A stretch of DNA of 64,000 bases. It comes from Stomoxys calcitrans. Lineage: Eukaryota > Arthropoda > Insecta > Diptera > Muscidae. Both the position numbers and the translations under genes were made by a program. Position 1 is the stretch's first letter, and every line of letters starts with the position of its first letter. Shown piece by piece: positions 33,166 to 44,060 of this stretch. Under the pieces are notes generated by a model that worked only from the letters and a program-made list of their open reading frames with translations, was not told the DNA's origin and ran no database searches. The stretch is from NCBI RefSeq assembly GCF_963082655.1, contig NC_081553.1, positions 157,023,441-157,087,440 on the forward strand, read 5' to 3'.

Positions 33166-33814
33166 TCTGTTATATATCCTATTAAAAAACGTAGCGATGT
33201 TACCAATCAGTGTTGCCGTTTGGAGGTTTTTATCCTCTTGGTTGGTTGGTAGGAAGACCTCAATTTTTGGTAGATTTTCTCAACATAAATATCATACCAC
33301 CAATACGTAAATACCAAGTTAATTACAGAAAAAATCGTCGGGAATAACTCAAAACTAATTCACTTCATGCCGTTTCTATGTATTCGTTAGGAGTGCAGAA
33401 TAAAACCATGGATGTTACTGTTACAAGGGGCTCACTGCTTCAAATTTCAGAAAAAGGGCGTAAGTTTTGATATTGACTATAAATGGTTTGAGTGTTAAGG
33501 GATCTCTTCCAAATTTCGTAAATCTGGGTAGGAAATGCGGGTTTTGTGCATTCAATGCCTTCAGTCGGAAACAGGCTTATTTGTCAGCTGCATACAAATA
33601 TGGCCAAATCTGGTCCATACTCATGGTCCATTCAACTCAGTGTAACGATGAAAATGGGAAGTTAGAGCGCCTTTCTGGGCTCAAACATTTAATTTGGGAG
33701 ATCGCTTTATCCAAACTCGGCACGGTTGTTCATTGAAATTGGGTCGGAAATACGACTTTATAAACTGAAGATTTCTCACCGGGAGATCAGTATAAAGGGT
33801 TTTATATAGGTCAT
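33166..33814. other. Gene-free stretch
   Basis: No gene is seen. An 89-residue + frame at 33467-33736 has no family resemblance; words such as ATATGGCCAAATCTGG suggest another dispersed repeat. Confidence 0.35.
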
Positions 33815-33895
33815 TTTTATACCCACCACCATACAATGAGGGTATCAAGTCATTCCGTTTGTAATACCTCGAAACATTCGTCTAAGACCCCATCT
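33815..33895 (+). repeat. Fragment of the 153-bp repeat element head
   Basis: TATACCCACCACCATAC, CATTCCGTTTGTAATACCTC and ATTCGTCTAAGACCCC match 53398-53475. The fragment is cut off exactly where the Helitron-like element begins. Confidence 0.65.
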
Positions 33896-35872
33896 TCTTA
33901 TATATAAAAATCAATTTGTGTTTGTTTGTAGGTTTGTTTGTTTGTATGTTTGTGTGTTCCTTATAGACTCAACGGCAGTTTCCTTATAGAAACGGCTGAA
34001 CCGATTTTCTTGAAATTTTCACAGATGGTGCATAATGATCCCGTGGTGAAAATAGGGTACTAACTTTTTTGATATCTGAAGGGGGGCGGACCCTCCCCCT
34101 TACCCTGATTTTCAGAAATCCCTGATCTCGGAGATGGGTGGTGCGATTTAAGAGAAATTTCGTGTGCTCTCATATAGTACCCCAAAAATAAAAATTTGGT
34201 ATCCAAATTTCGGATGAGGTACCTAGGGGGGCTGCCCCACCCTGAAACCTACCAAACATATATTTAGACCAATCACGACAATATGGGACTCAAATAAAAG
34301 GTAATTAGGATTAGAAAACTTATCTGATATCCAATTGTCGGACCTAGTGCTAGAGGGACCACCCCAAGCCCCAAAACATCCCTAAATCGGACATATTTAC
34401 TGACCATGGCAATATGGGGCTCAAATGAAAGGTATTTGCGAGTAGAATACAAATCTGATATCCAAATGTGGGATCACGTTTCCGGGGGGCCAAAAACATC
34501 CCCCAAAGGAGACAAATTTACGACCTTAGCAATATGGGGCTCAAATGAACGGTATTTGGGAGTAAAGCACGAATCTGATATCAATATTCGGGAAAAGTGT
34601 CTATGGGGCCACCCCACTCCCACAACACCACCCAAATAGGAAGTATGTTGACTATTGCAATACGAGTCTCAAATAAGAGGAACACGAATCCGATATATAT
34701 TTGCAAGGCCAACTCACTGAGTGGCCGCCCATCCTCCAAAACACTCCCCAAGCCCGTCATGTTTGCCGACTATGAAAATATGGGGCTCAAATTGACATAA
34801 CAACCCCCAAATATGACGTATTTGCTCACCAAGACAATTTGGGTCTTAAAGAGAGTGGAACTAAATATACTTGTTTTTAGGGCGAATACCCCAAACCGGA
34901 CATATTTGCTGACTTTTGCAATAAGGAGTTTATATGAGATTAGAAAACGAATTTGATATCCAATTTTGAGGGCAATGGCAATATGGGGTTCAAATAAATG
35001 ATATATAGATATATGAGAATAGAGTACGTTGTTGATATATTTTCCGGGCTTAGTGTTTGGGGGACCACCCCAATCGCCAAAACACTCCTAAATCGGGCAT
35101 ATTTACCCACCATGTCATTGTGGAGCTTAAATGAAAGGTATTGGAGGGTAGAGCAAGAATTGATACCCATTTTCAGGACCAATTTCCTTGGGGTCTACCC
35201 CTTTCCCAAAATACCCCACAAACAGCAATTTGTTAGTGACCATCGCAATATGGGGCTCAAATATAGGTACATATTTGGGAGTAGAATACGTATTTGATAT
35301 CCAAATGTAGGACCATGTATTTAGGGCATCACCTCGTTCCCAAAACACCCCTAAGGAGAAAAAATTTTTCGACCATATCAATATGTGGTTCTAATGAAAG
35401 GTATTTGAGATTAGAAAACGAATTTGATAACCTATTTTGGGACCATGTGTTAGGGGGACGCCTCATCCTGTAAACTCCTCTTAAGCCAATGACAATATGG
35501 GGTTTAAACAAATGATATTTGAGAGAAGAGCACGATGCTGATATTTTTTCAGGGCCAAGTGCCTGGGGGACCACCTCACCTCCGAAAACACCCCTAAATC
35601 AGATATCATGAGGGTAGAGGGCTAAAATAAAGTATTTAAGAATGGAGTACACCTTACATCCTAACTTAAATTCGTAGACCAATAAAGATCATATGGGATT
35701 CTGATAAAGGCACTTATATTGTTAAGCTGTTAGTCAAGCTATATACTACAATATTTTCGTAGCATGGTATTTCACTAAAAGATCTTTAATTGTCGAAAAT
35801 AAATATTCCAAGGAAACTTTTGTTCCATATAAAGTAAAAGAAGGTGCAGCGGAACGGGCCCGGGTCAACTAG
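33896..35872 (+). mobile_element. Helitron-like non-autonomous element with tandem monomers
   Basis: It begins TCTTATATATAAAAATCAAT and GTGTTTGTTTGTAGG, then AAACGGCTGAACCGATTTTC, and ends GGAACGGGCCCGGGTCAACTAG followed by T. A TC start, a GC-rich pre-terminal block and a CTAG end next to T fit Helitron rules. The interior holds at least ten imperfect monomers of about 120-135 bp marked by CAATATGGGGCTCAAATGAA at 34281, 34412, 34532, 34661, 34778, 34981, 35118, 35247, 35381 and 35494. No Rep/helicase is present, so it would need a helper. The 5' end is shared with 24050-24592. Confidence 0.68.
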
Positions 35873-36104
35873 TATTTAAATAAAGGTTACAAGAACGATG
35901 ACTGAGAAACAGCAACGTAAATAAATGGCAAAAGAACGATGACCGACAAACTGCAACATAAGATTCGATGTGACTTCCGTTACTCTTGAAGAGTCATCAA
36001 AATCAGCTATCGAAATTTAGCAGTTATGAATATCACCAAATAGTTAAAGTTTAGTCTTAAGTTCAATTTAAAATAATAAAGTACATACTACCAACCTAAG
36101 TTCG
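35873..36104. other. Short spacer
   Basis: It contains a loosely duplicated segment (AAGAACGATGACTGAGAAAC and AAAGAACGATGACCGACAAA). No gene is seen. Confidence 0.35.
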
Positions 36105-36715
36105 GTGTTTTTACTCCTCCTAGTATTTGCGTGCTTCCTTCATTCTTGTTCCGACGTTATCTCCCTTCGCAGAACACTGTCAATGGCAGTTCTATCCCTT
36201 CCAGCGTCCTGCACGTTTGCCCGATTGCGGCGCCGGTACATGCTTCTCTGTGTCCTTTGTCGTACCCCGGATCGCTTTCTCGGTCCGCTTGTGAGCTTAG
36301 CAAAGTCATCGCTCACTTCTGCCGTCATCCCGCTGCCCTCATTTCTTGATTCGTCTGCGATGACTGTTTCATTGACCCTGTCGCTGTCTGAATCCCAGCA
36401 GGGCATCACCACCTTTACTTAAAGGCTGGTTTATCCGTTTCTTCCTCATTTATTAGTCTTACGACTAGTTGTGCGCTTGAAGCATTACTCTCGTTTACAG
36501 GTGCTTAGGCACCCACGCATATAGGAGGGGAGAACAACACGCTTCATTCTGACGCCAGCACCGCAGCTGTTGTGTCTTTGGAGTCCATTTCGAGCCTACT
36601 CCAAAAAGGCTTTAAAATGTTTGTAATAGGTAGTACAGTTTTTCTTTGGGGAGCGAAATGAAAACTCTACTCTAAGTTCGCTCTACTCAACGGCAGCTTA
36701 GCTTGCTTTTCGACT
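36105..36715 (-). mobile_element. Family A LINE, 5'-end fragment
   Basis: On the minus strand the 5' untranslated region (GTTGAGTAGAGCGAAC, TACTACCTATTACAAACA, TTGGAGTAGGCTCGAAATGG) matches copy 2 at 18151-18275. It is followed by the acidic ORF1 start DSDSDRVNETVIADESRNEG. It stops after about 600 bp. A 5' piece without the 3' end is unusual for LINE truncation and implies a later deletion. Confidence 0.72.
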
Positions 36716-37794
36716 TAGAACGTCAAGACGATCAAGAATATATGTACTTTGTTAGATCTTAGACTAATATCTCAATGAGATATAAACGGAATACCCCATA
36801 GGTGCGACCACCTCGTCTAAATCAAACCTTCGTTTGTGGAACGATTTTCAAATTCTTTAATTTTCTGAAAGCTAAAATTGTGAATTTTGCAGATCAAGTT
36901 GTCCTTAACGAATGTTTACACTAAAATACACATAAAATTTCGGACTAATAGGAAAAGGATGGTTTCAAAATTGTCATTCATTAGGAAATTGGCTGTGAGG
37001 GAGGCTAAAGATATTATTTGGTTCAAAAAATTTTTGAGGAAGCCTGTCTTAGCAAAGTTCAAAAAAATAAAAGTCGAAAGTCTTCAAGACCAGAAGAAAT
37101 ATTGTAGACCTCATTCCGACTTTCTTTGTAATGATTTTTGAGCACTTTCCAGCAATAATTTTGGAAATCGAACACAGTTTGAGATTTGGCAGCCCGAAAA
37201 ATTTTGAAAATGCCAAGGTGACTAATTTTATTAGTAGCCTACTGTAATTTGTCTAGGCGTCCAGACAAATTACGACCTTGAAACATAACACTCTCTGCTC
37301 AAACGGCAGATTTTTTTACGTGCGTTTTCGATTCTTACCTGCAGTAAAGTATCTGAATACTCAGGCATCTTAACATTCTGAACTTCTTATGGCATACCTA
37401 AAGCAAATACCAATGGGGAATACGACATTCAGCGATAGCCTATAAATGTTTATGCCACGCTTCCCATGAATTGGCCATTTCCTTAAGTATTATATATATA
37501 TATTCACACCATCTACATCTCTCGTAATAATAACTTGCCACCAACAATAAAATAACCCAATATCGAGCGGATCAAATGTTGTCATGATAATGCTTAAAAG
37601 TTTGCTTTTTGTAGGAAATTCGCTCCCTGATATCACTGACTTATCGACGTTTTTAAAGTTCAGGTGGAATCACAAATTGTCAACGAACACCCCTAATAAA
37701 CACCCGAAAACACATCCGGCGCTCTTGTTGAGGAGTATTTCTAACGTTCCACATTTCTTCCCAATGTACGGCTTCAGAATATGATACAAATCAA
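36716..37794. other. Gene-free stretch
   Basis: An 84-residue Lys-rich + frame at 36887-37141 has no recognisable domain. A perfect 11-bp hairpin, GTAATTTGTCT (37243-37253) with AGACAAATTAC (37263-37273), lies within. Positions 36730-36790 resemble, in reverse, the head of the 153-bp repeat element. Confidence 0.38.
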
Positions 37795-39160
37795 GATATA
37801 TTCATTTGCAGGTAGTGGCAGTTGTCCAACAACAAAATATTGAGTGCACTATCTGTCAAAATTATTGATTAGTGCAACTCTGATTTTGTGTATTTCTAGT
37901 TCGCGCCATTTTTGGTTGTTTGTGTGTGCAATAGTTCTTAACTATAATACACACACAACCAAAACTCGTTGACAGATAGTGCGCTTCGCGAGAAAAAATT
38001 GTACTCCTGCTAATTATGTCATGCGTAGTACACTATGGGTTGGTATTCTATTCTGCTTTCGGAATAGCCGCTGAAATTTTCAATTGTCTCGCGAGCGAAA
38101 TTTTACAGCAATCCAATGTTTTTGTTTCCATAACAAAACTCGTTTCTTTATATGCACTTATTGTTTTCTCTGTTTTGTATACTTTTTCTCATATAAATAA
38201 AGAAAAACTCGCCATGGAAGCGCTTATAATGTAAGATCATGCGAACAGCTGAGTACAATTTTTTGTTTTGATTTTGCAGTAAATCTAAATGTCAAAGGCT
38301 TTATAACACATCTGTTCTATTTTTCTAAAATCATAGAAAGATGTTATAGTTTATCTGATATTCCACACATAAGCAACAAAACAGTGTTATAATGATGAAA
38401 ATACATATATAAAACACATTTTAAGAATATAAGTTATGTCTAAAACCACTTTGATTTCAATTTACGGCATTTGCCATTCAAGGTAGTTTCGTTGAGGGTA
38501 GAATTTTGTTGTTGTGCTAATGACCCTACCTCTTGGTTGCATCCATTACATAATTACCAGGTAGTGTACCGTAAACAGCTGAGCACAATTTTTTCTCACG
38601 AATTGCACTATCTGGCAATGAGTTTTGGTTGTGTGTGTGTATAAGGGTTGGTATTCCATTCTGCTTTCGGAATAGTCGCGGAAATCTTTAATGGTTCCTC
38701 GAGCGGAACTTGACAGTTATGTGTTGTTTTTCTTTTCATACCAAAATACGTTTTTTATCTGCACTTATGGTTTTATTATTTTTTTGCAAGTAAATAAAAT
38801 AACAAGAAGATAAAACGAACCACTGAAATCAATAAAACAAAATTGATGCCGACAATGATGTCAAGCGTTGCCACTAAAATTACTCTCTATAAACAGAGTA
38901 TTACTTTTCATATATTTTCCTCCAGCATATCGCCGAAGTTTTTTATATGGAGTTTGACAGCATTCTGTCTGAATAGCTGAACAGAATACTCAGCTTCATA
39001 GTTAAGAACCATAACACACAAAAACAACGAAAAATGACGCGAGCTAGTAACATACACAAAATCAGAGTTGCAATAATCACTAATTTTGACAGATAGTGCA
39101 CTCGATATTTTGTTGTTGGGCAACTGCCCCTACCTGTAAATTAATATATCTTGGTTGTAC
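37795..39160. repeat. Cluster of MITE copies with GGTAGTGGCAGTTG ends
   Basis: Copies of the family at 1930 and 15940 occur here in both orientations: 37805-38030 (reverse, GGTAGTGGCAGTTGTCC), 38560-38650 (ACCAGGTAGTGTACCGTAAAC) and 39000-39155 (forward, GGGCAACTGCCCCTACCTG). Between them, GTATTCTATTCTGCTTTCGG (38041) and GTATTCCATTCTGCTTTCGG (38650) show another local duplication. No gene is seen. Confidence 0.55.
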
Positions 39161-39194
39161 CATGCTCCTACCTGTTAAATTCGTCTTGATACTA

Positions 39195-39378
39195 CCTCTT
39201 AATTGTAATATGACCCAACTCAAAGGACGCATCAGCGACGCTTCATCGCTTGCGTGCTACGCCGCCACCATTTGCAATAGACGACGTTGTGACATACGTT
39301 GACGTTAAGTGCCTTTTTAAGAAACGGCTCCTTTCTAGGTAATGTGCGGCTAACTTCGCTCTACTTCCTTCTTTTCTG
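39195..39378 (+). promoter_or_regulatory. RpL15: Probable RpL15 promoter and TOP-type 5' exon
   Basis: This segment is GC-richer than its surroundings. The pyrimidine run TTCCTTCTTTTCTG at 39365-39378 resembles the 5' terminal oligopyrimidine start of ribosomal protein transcripts. It is directly followed by GTAATAATC, a plausible donor of a 5' UTR intron whose acceptor would be TTACTAG at 39518-39524. The start site itself is inferred. Confidence 0.5.
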
Positions 39379-39534
39379 GTAATAATCTCGCGTAAGGTGG
39401 GTGTTATATTTTTCACTGCGATGTGAATCGTTATTGTTGAACATGTTGGGACATTAGTGTCTGTTTTTGACCGATGATGTGACCGTTATTTATTCAAATA
39501 ACTTATATATATAAATGTTACTAGGTCTTTTAAA

Positions 39535-39843
39535 ATGGGAGCTTACCGGTACATGCAAGAACTCTATAGAAAGAAGCAGAGTGACGTTATGCGCTACTTG
39601 CTTCGCATTCGAGTTTGGCAGTATCGGCAATTGACAAAACTACATCGTTCTCCGCGACCAACTCGTCCCGACAAAGCACGGCGATTGGGATACCGTGCAA
39701 AACAAGGTTTTGTGATCTATAGAATTCGTATTCGCCGCGGCGGTCGTAAACGTCCAGTACCTAAAGGATGTACTTACGGCAAACCTAAGAGTCATGGTGT
39801 CAATGAGTTGAAACCGTACCGTGGATTACAATCAATTGCTGAG
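39535..39843 (+). CDS. RpL15: Ribosomal protein L15 (eL15), coding exon 1
   Basis: This exon encodes residues 1-103 of eL15, a component of the 60S ribosomal subunit that sits deep in 28S rRNA. The sequence [20 protein letters not shown] starts the family-defining N-terminus, followed by [28 protein letters not shown] and the Arg-rich [16 protein letters not shown]. It ends at the Glu codon of LQSIAE, with donor GTTTGTTT at 39844. The ATG is preceded by TTTTAAA, ten bases after the likely 5' UTR splice acceptor. Conservation is essentially complete and there are no breaks. Confidence 0.97.
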
Positions 39844-39895
39844 GTTTGTTTATTATTCATTAATAGATATAGAAACTTATTTCATTTTCTTCCAG

Positions 39896-40201
39896 GAACG
39901 CGTGGGACGAAGACTTGGTGGACTTCGAGTTTTGAACTCTTATTGGGTGGCACAAGATGCTTCCTATAAGTATTTCGAGGTGATTTTGGTTGATACTCAC
40001 CACAACGCTATCCGGCGAGATCCTAAAATCAATTGGATTTGCAAACACGTTCATAAGCACAGAGAACTTCGTGGACTAACTTCTGCAGGAAAGAGCTCAC
40101 GTGGCATTGGCAAAGGATACAGGTATTCTCAAACTATCGGCGGATCTCGTCGCGCTGCTTGGAAACGTAAGAATCGTTTAAATATGACTAGAAAGCGCTA
40201 A
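39896..40201 (+). CDS. RpL15: Ribosomal protein L15 (eL15), coding exon 2
   Basis: The 52-bp intron (39844-39895) ends in TTTTCTTCCAG. Joining in phase 0 gives [20 protein letters not shown]. The exon continues with [37 protein letters not shown] and ends [20 protein letters not shown], the standard eL15 C-terminus, with a TAA stop. Total length is 204 aa, equal to animal eL15. It is the second intact host gene in the window and appears under normal constraint, although TE debris begins within 200 bp downstream. Confidence 0.97.
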   Translation, partial: ERVGRRLGGLRVLNSYWVAQDASYKYFEVILVDTHHNAIRRDPKINWICKHVHKHRELRGLTSAGKSSRGIGKGYRYSQTIGGSRRAAWKRKNRLNMTRKR

Positions 40202-40226
40202 GAACTTATGTCTGGCGACGTTTATC

Positions 40227-40232
40227 AATAAA
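40227..40232 (+). terminator. RpL15: Poly(A) signal of RpL15
   Basis: AATAAA lies 25 bp after the stop codon, consistent with the short 3' UTR usual for ribosomal protein genes. Confidence 0.78.
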
Positions 40233-40394
40233 ACCACAATTCAAGCCTCATCGTACTTGCGTTTTATTGATCATTGTTAAAAATTAGTTATCTATTGAAT
40301 ACAGTAATGAAGTAAAAAGGACTTGTTCTTGTTTCAATTTCCCTTTAAACACTTCCGACATTACGTAAGCAAAATACCAAAACTAATTCCTTCT

Positions 40395-40955
40395 TAACGA
40401 CGGGACTCACGGAGGCACCGGAATCTGGTTATAATGGGATTGATCGAAGGCTTATTACAGAATTTATGGTGAAGGAAGCCTTGAAGAGCTACAAACAATT
40501 TAGTCGCACGGACCTGATGGAATATTTCCGGCGTTACTACAGAAGAAGGCGGACTATCTGGTGCCCCATCTGGCCTGTATTTTCACAGCGTGCTTAGGAC
40601 TTGCATATATTCCGAAAGCAAGGGTGGTATTTAAACCCATGCGCTGCGAGTTATGTGACACCAAAGGCATACAGACATAAGATTTACGTCCTTTCTATTC
40701 AAAACCATGAAACGCATTGTGGATACCATGATAAATAGTGGGGCATCCAGCAAATAGAACCATTCTATATCAAGATGACACAATTGCATTGACTTCTAGG
40801 GGGCTTTTAAGTGCCGACCGAAACACTGATCCAATCATTAGACCAGTACCAGGTACTTAGAGACTGGATATACCATATGCTAAGGAACAGTTGGATAAAT
40901 TGCATTAGGGGGGCATCTTAACGCCACTCCTATGGATGGCCACCATAAATTGATA
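40395..40955 (+). mobile_element. Family A LINE, RT fragment
   Basis: In broken frames the + strand reads a diverged version of RRLITEFMVKEALKSYKQF and SPHGPDGIFPALLQKKADYL, matching RT domain 1 of copy 1, then a gap-rich palm ending in LTPLLWMATIN. It abuts a family B fragment at 40957 with no spacer. Confidence 0.68.
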
Positions 40956-40956
40956 A

Positions 40957-41792
40957 ATGATAGGACGGTTCTCGTGGCACTGGATCTATCGAAGGCATTC
41001 GACACGGTCAGCCATACCAAACTTTTTAAAGACATCGCCAATGCGTCCCTCCCCCTAAGCTTGGAACGCTGGGTGGAGAATTATCTGTGGTCGCCAATCA
41101 TTGTGAAATTTAGGGATAAGAAATCGAAACACCGTAGATTGAAATAGGGAATCCCTCAAGGCGGGGTGATATTGTTTAACCCCTAACGATCCACTATTCC
41201 AAACGTCATAGAGATGATCATTGAAATGACAATTCCGATCATCAAGTGTCCCAAAATAGTTGGAGTCACATTTGACAGCTCTTATAAATTCTCACCTGCC
41301 ACAGCAATTTGCGATAAAGTCAAAAGTAGAAACAAGGTCCTCAAGTAGTCACTTGCCGGCAGCACTTAAGGTGCTGACAAAGAAACCTTGTTGACAACGT
41401 ACAAAACAATTGGCCGGTCCGTGGTGAGTTATGCAGCGCCAGTGTCGTCTCGTCAGCTCTGTGACACGCAGTGGAATAATATTCAGATATCAGAATGCCG
41501 CCCTTCGAACTGCAACGGGCTGTCTCTTCTGTTCTCACCTGGACGACCTCCATCAAGAGACAAAGGTCCTACCCGTGCAAAGACAAACCTACATGATGTC
41601 TAAGCAATTCCTTTTTGGCTGTTATCGCAGAGACTAGGAACTACACGACACACGTCACATGTTTAACTGTCCAGCCAGACCCAAATCCCTCCGGACGCAC
41701 CCCATCTTAGTAGCAGAGTTCCTGGAGTTGATATTCAACAGAACCACACAGACGAAAGGCGGAACATAACACACTGCTACAATAACAACAAC
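40957..41792 (+). mobile_element. Family B LINE, 5'-truncated and eroded
   Basis: It starts abruptly at GATAGGACGGTTCTCGTGGC, the RT palm (TVLVALDLSKAFDTVSHTKL). It continues with deletions past the YADD box (absent), then VPKIVGVTFDSSYKF-like and YAAPVSSRQLCDTQWNNIQI-like segments, and ends ACACACTGCTACAATAACAA. The catalytic region is deleted, so it is dead. Confidence 0.75.
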
Positions 41793-42357
41793 CGTTTTTG
41801 AAAAAAAATTTAATTAAAAAAAATTGCATATTCAATTAAAATTGAATGAAGCCTTATAACTTCCAACGGATATCTTTTCAAATACTTCGTTAATTCCTTT
41901 CGTTCCTACCACCCAGAGCTGTCAGGCGTGATACACAGGCGGGAACATTGAGGTCCGATCTGTGTGGTGTTCATTGCTGTCACAAGAAACTAAGCTTCGA
42001 ACGGATGGTCGAATGCTCCATACAGAGTTTTTCAAAGGCAGTCGGGCAATCCGCGATATCGAGCGGAGAGTCGCAGTGAGAGACCGGGCGGCTTCGGCTC
42101 TTGCTTAAATACCGAGTGTCTATGATGTTCGATATAATAAGACGTGTTGTCAACGTGGTTTTAAAAATAAACTCTCTTTTACAACGTATCTTCTTCAAAC
42201 GTGATTTATTTTTGTATTTTCATCATTATAACAATTTTTTGTGGCTTATGTGTGAAATATCGGATCAAATAGAACATCCCCTTGAGATTTTAGAAAAAAT
42301 TACAGCTTTGTTACAAAGCGTTTGACATTCAGATTTACTACAAAATCAAAACAAAAA
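41793..42357. other. Gene-free stretch
   Basis: No gene is seen. The middle (41880-42120) is GC-richer (CGATATCGAGCGGAGAGTCGC, CCGGGCGGCTTCGGCTC) and unlike its flanks, but has no recognisable coding or element signature. Confidence 0.35.
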
Positions 42358-42359
42358 TA

Positions 42360-42546
42360 TTGGGTTGCCCAAAAAGTAATTGCGGACTTTTCATATAGTC
42401 GGCGTTGACAAATTTTTTCACAGCTTGTGTAATTGCATTCTTTCTTCTGTCAGTTATCAGCTGTTACTTTTAGCTTGCTTTAGAAAAAAAGTGTAAAAAA
42501 AGTATATTTAGTAAAAAAATCAGCAATTACTCTTTGGGCAACCCAA
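42360..42546 (+). mobile_element. Mariner-derived MITE, 187 bp, TA-flanked
   Basis: It runs from TTGGGTTGCCCAAAAAGTAA to TCTTTGGGCAACCCAA with TA on both sides (42358-42359 and 42547-42548). The interior shares GGCGTTGACAAATT and GTGTAAAAAAAGTATATTT with the copies at 12719 and 59484. It has no transposase, so it would have been mobilised in trans. Confidence 0.85.
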
Positions 42547-42603
42547 TATATTCGTTTTTCACAGTTGAAAACAAATATTTTTCACGGCTACTTTTTTTGT
42601 AAT

Positions 42604-42833
42604 GGCTGGTACTATGTTCGTTTTTCATCGGGGAAAACACATGTTTTCACGATTACTTTTTTAAAGCACTAAACATATCTTAATGATAACATAATACTTT
42701 TGTGAAAATTTCTTCATAAGTAATGAGGGAATGTCATCTTGAATGAAAATAGCAAGTTATTTTGCTTCAAAATCTATTATCTCAAAAAAGCAACCATGAA
42801 AAAATTTCGATAAAAGTGAACTTAGTACCATCC
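42604..42833. mobile_element. MITE, GGCTGGTACTA family, both ends present
   Basis: This 230-bp copy starts GGCTGGTACTATGTTCG and ends CTTAGTACCATCC. The inner words AAGTAATGAGGGAATGTC and AATCTATTATCTCAAAAAAG are shared with 14823-15043. Confidence 0.68.
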
Positions 42834-43754
<921 letters not shown>

Positions 43755-44060
43755 GTCTGTCCATGTAAATTTGTGTACAAACTATAGATCGCAATTTTTA
43801 GGTTGCCCAAAAAGTAATTGCGGATTTTTTAAAAGAAAGTAAATGCATTTTTAATAAAACTTAGAATGAACTTTAATCAAATATATAATTGCCATTTTGT
43901 TCGATAACCTTTTGCCATCTTCCTGGCAAATTTAGTATTCCACGCACATAGAACTTCTGGCCTTTATCTGCAAAAAACTGAACCAAGTGCGATTTTATTG
44001 GCTCATTGTCAGCCGAAAGTTGTACCATTTAAGGAGTTCTGCAAAGATCGAAATAAATGG

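Noticed and set aside
36887..37141. 84-codon Lys-rich + frame
   Set aside because: No family resemblance, AT-rich composition and no splice or promoter context that I can support.
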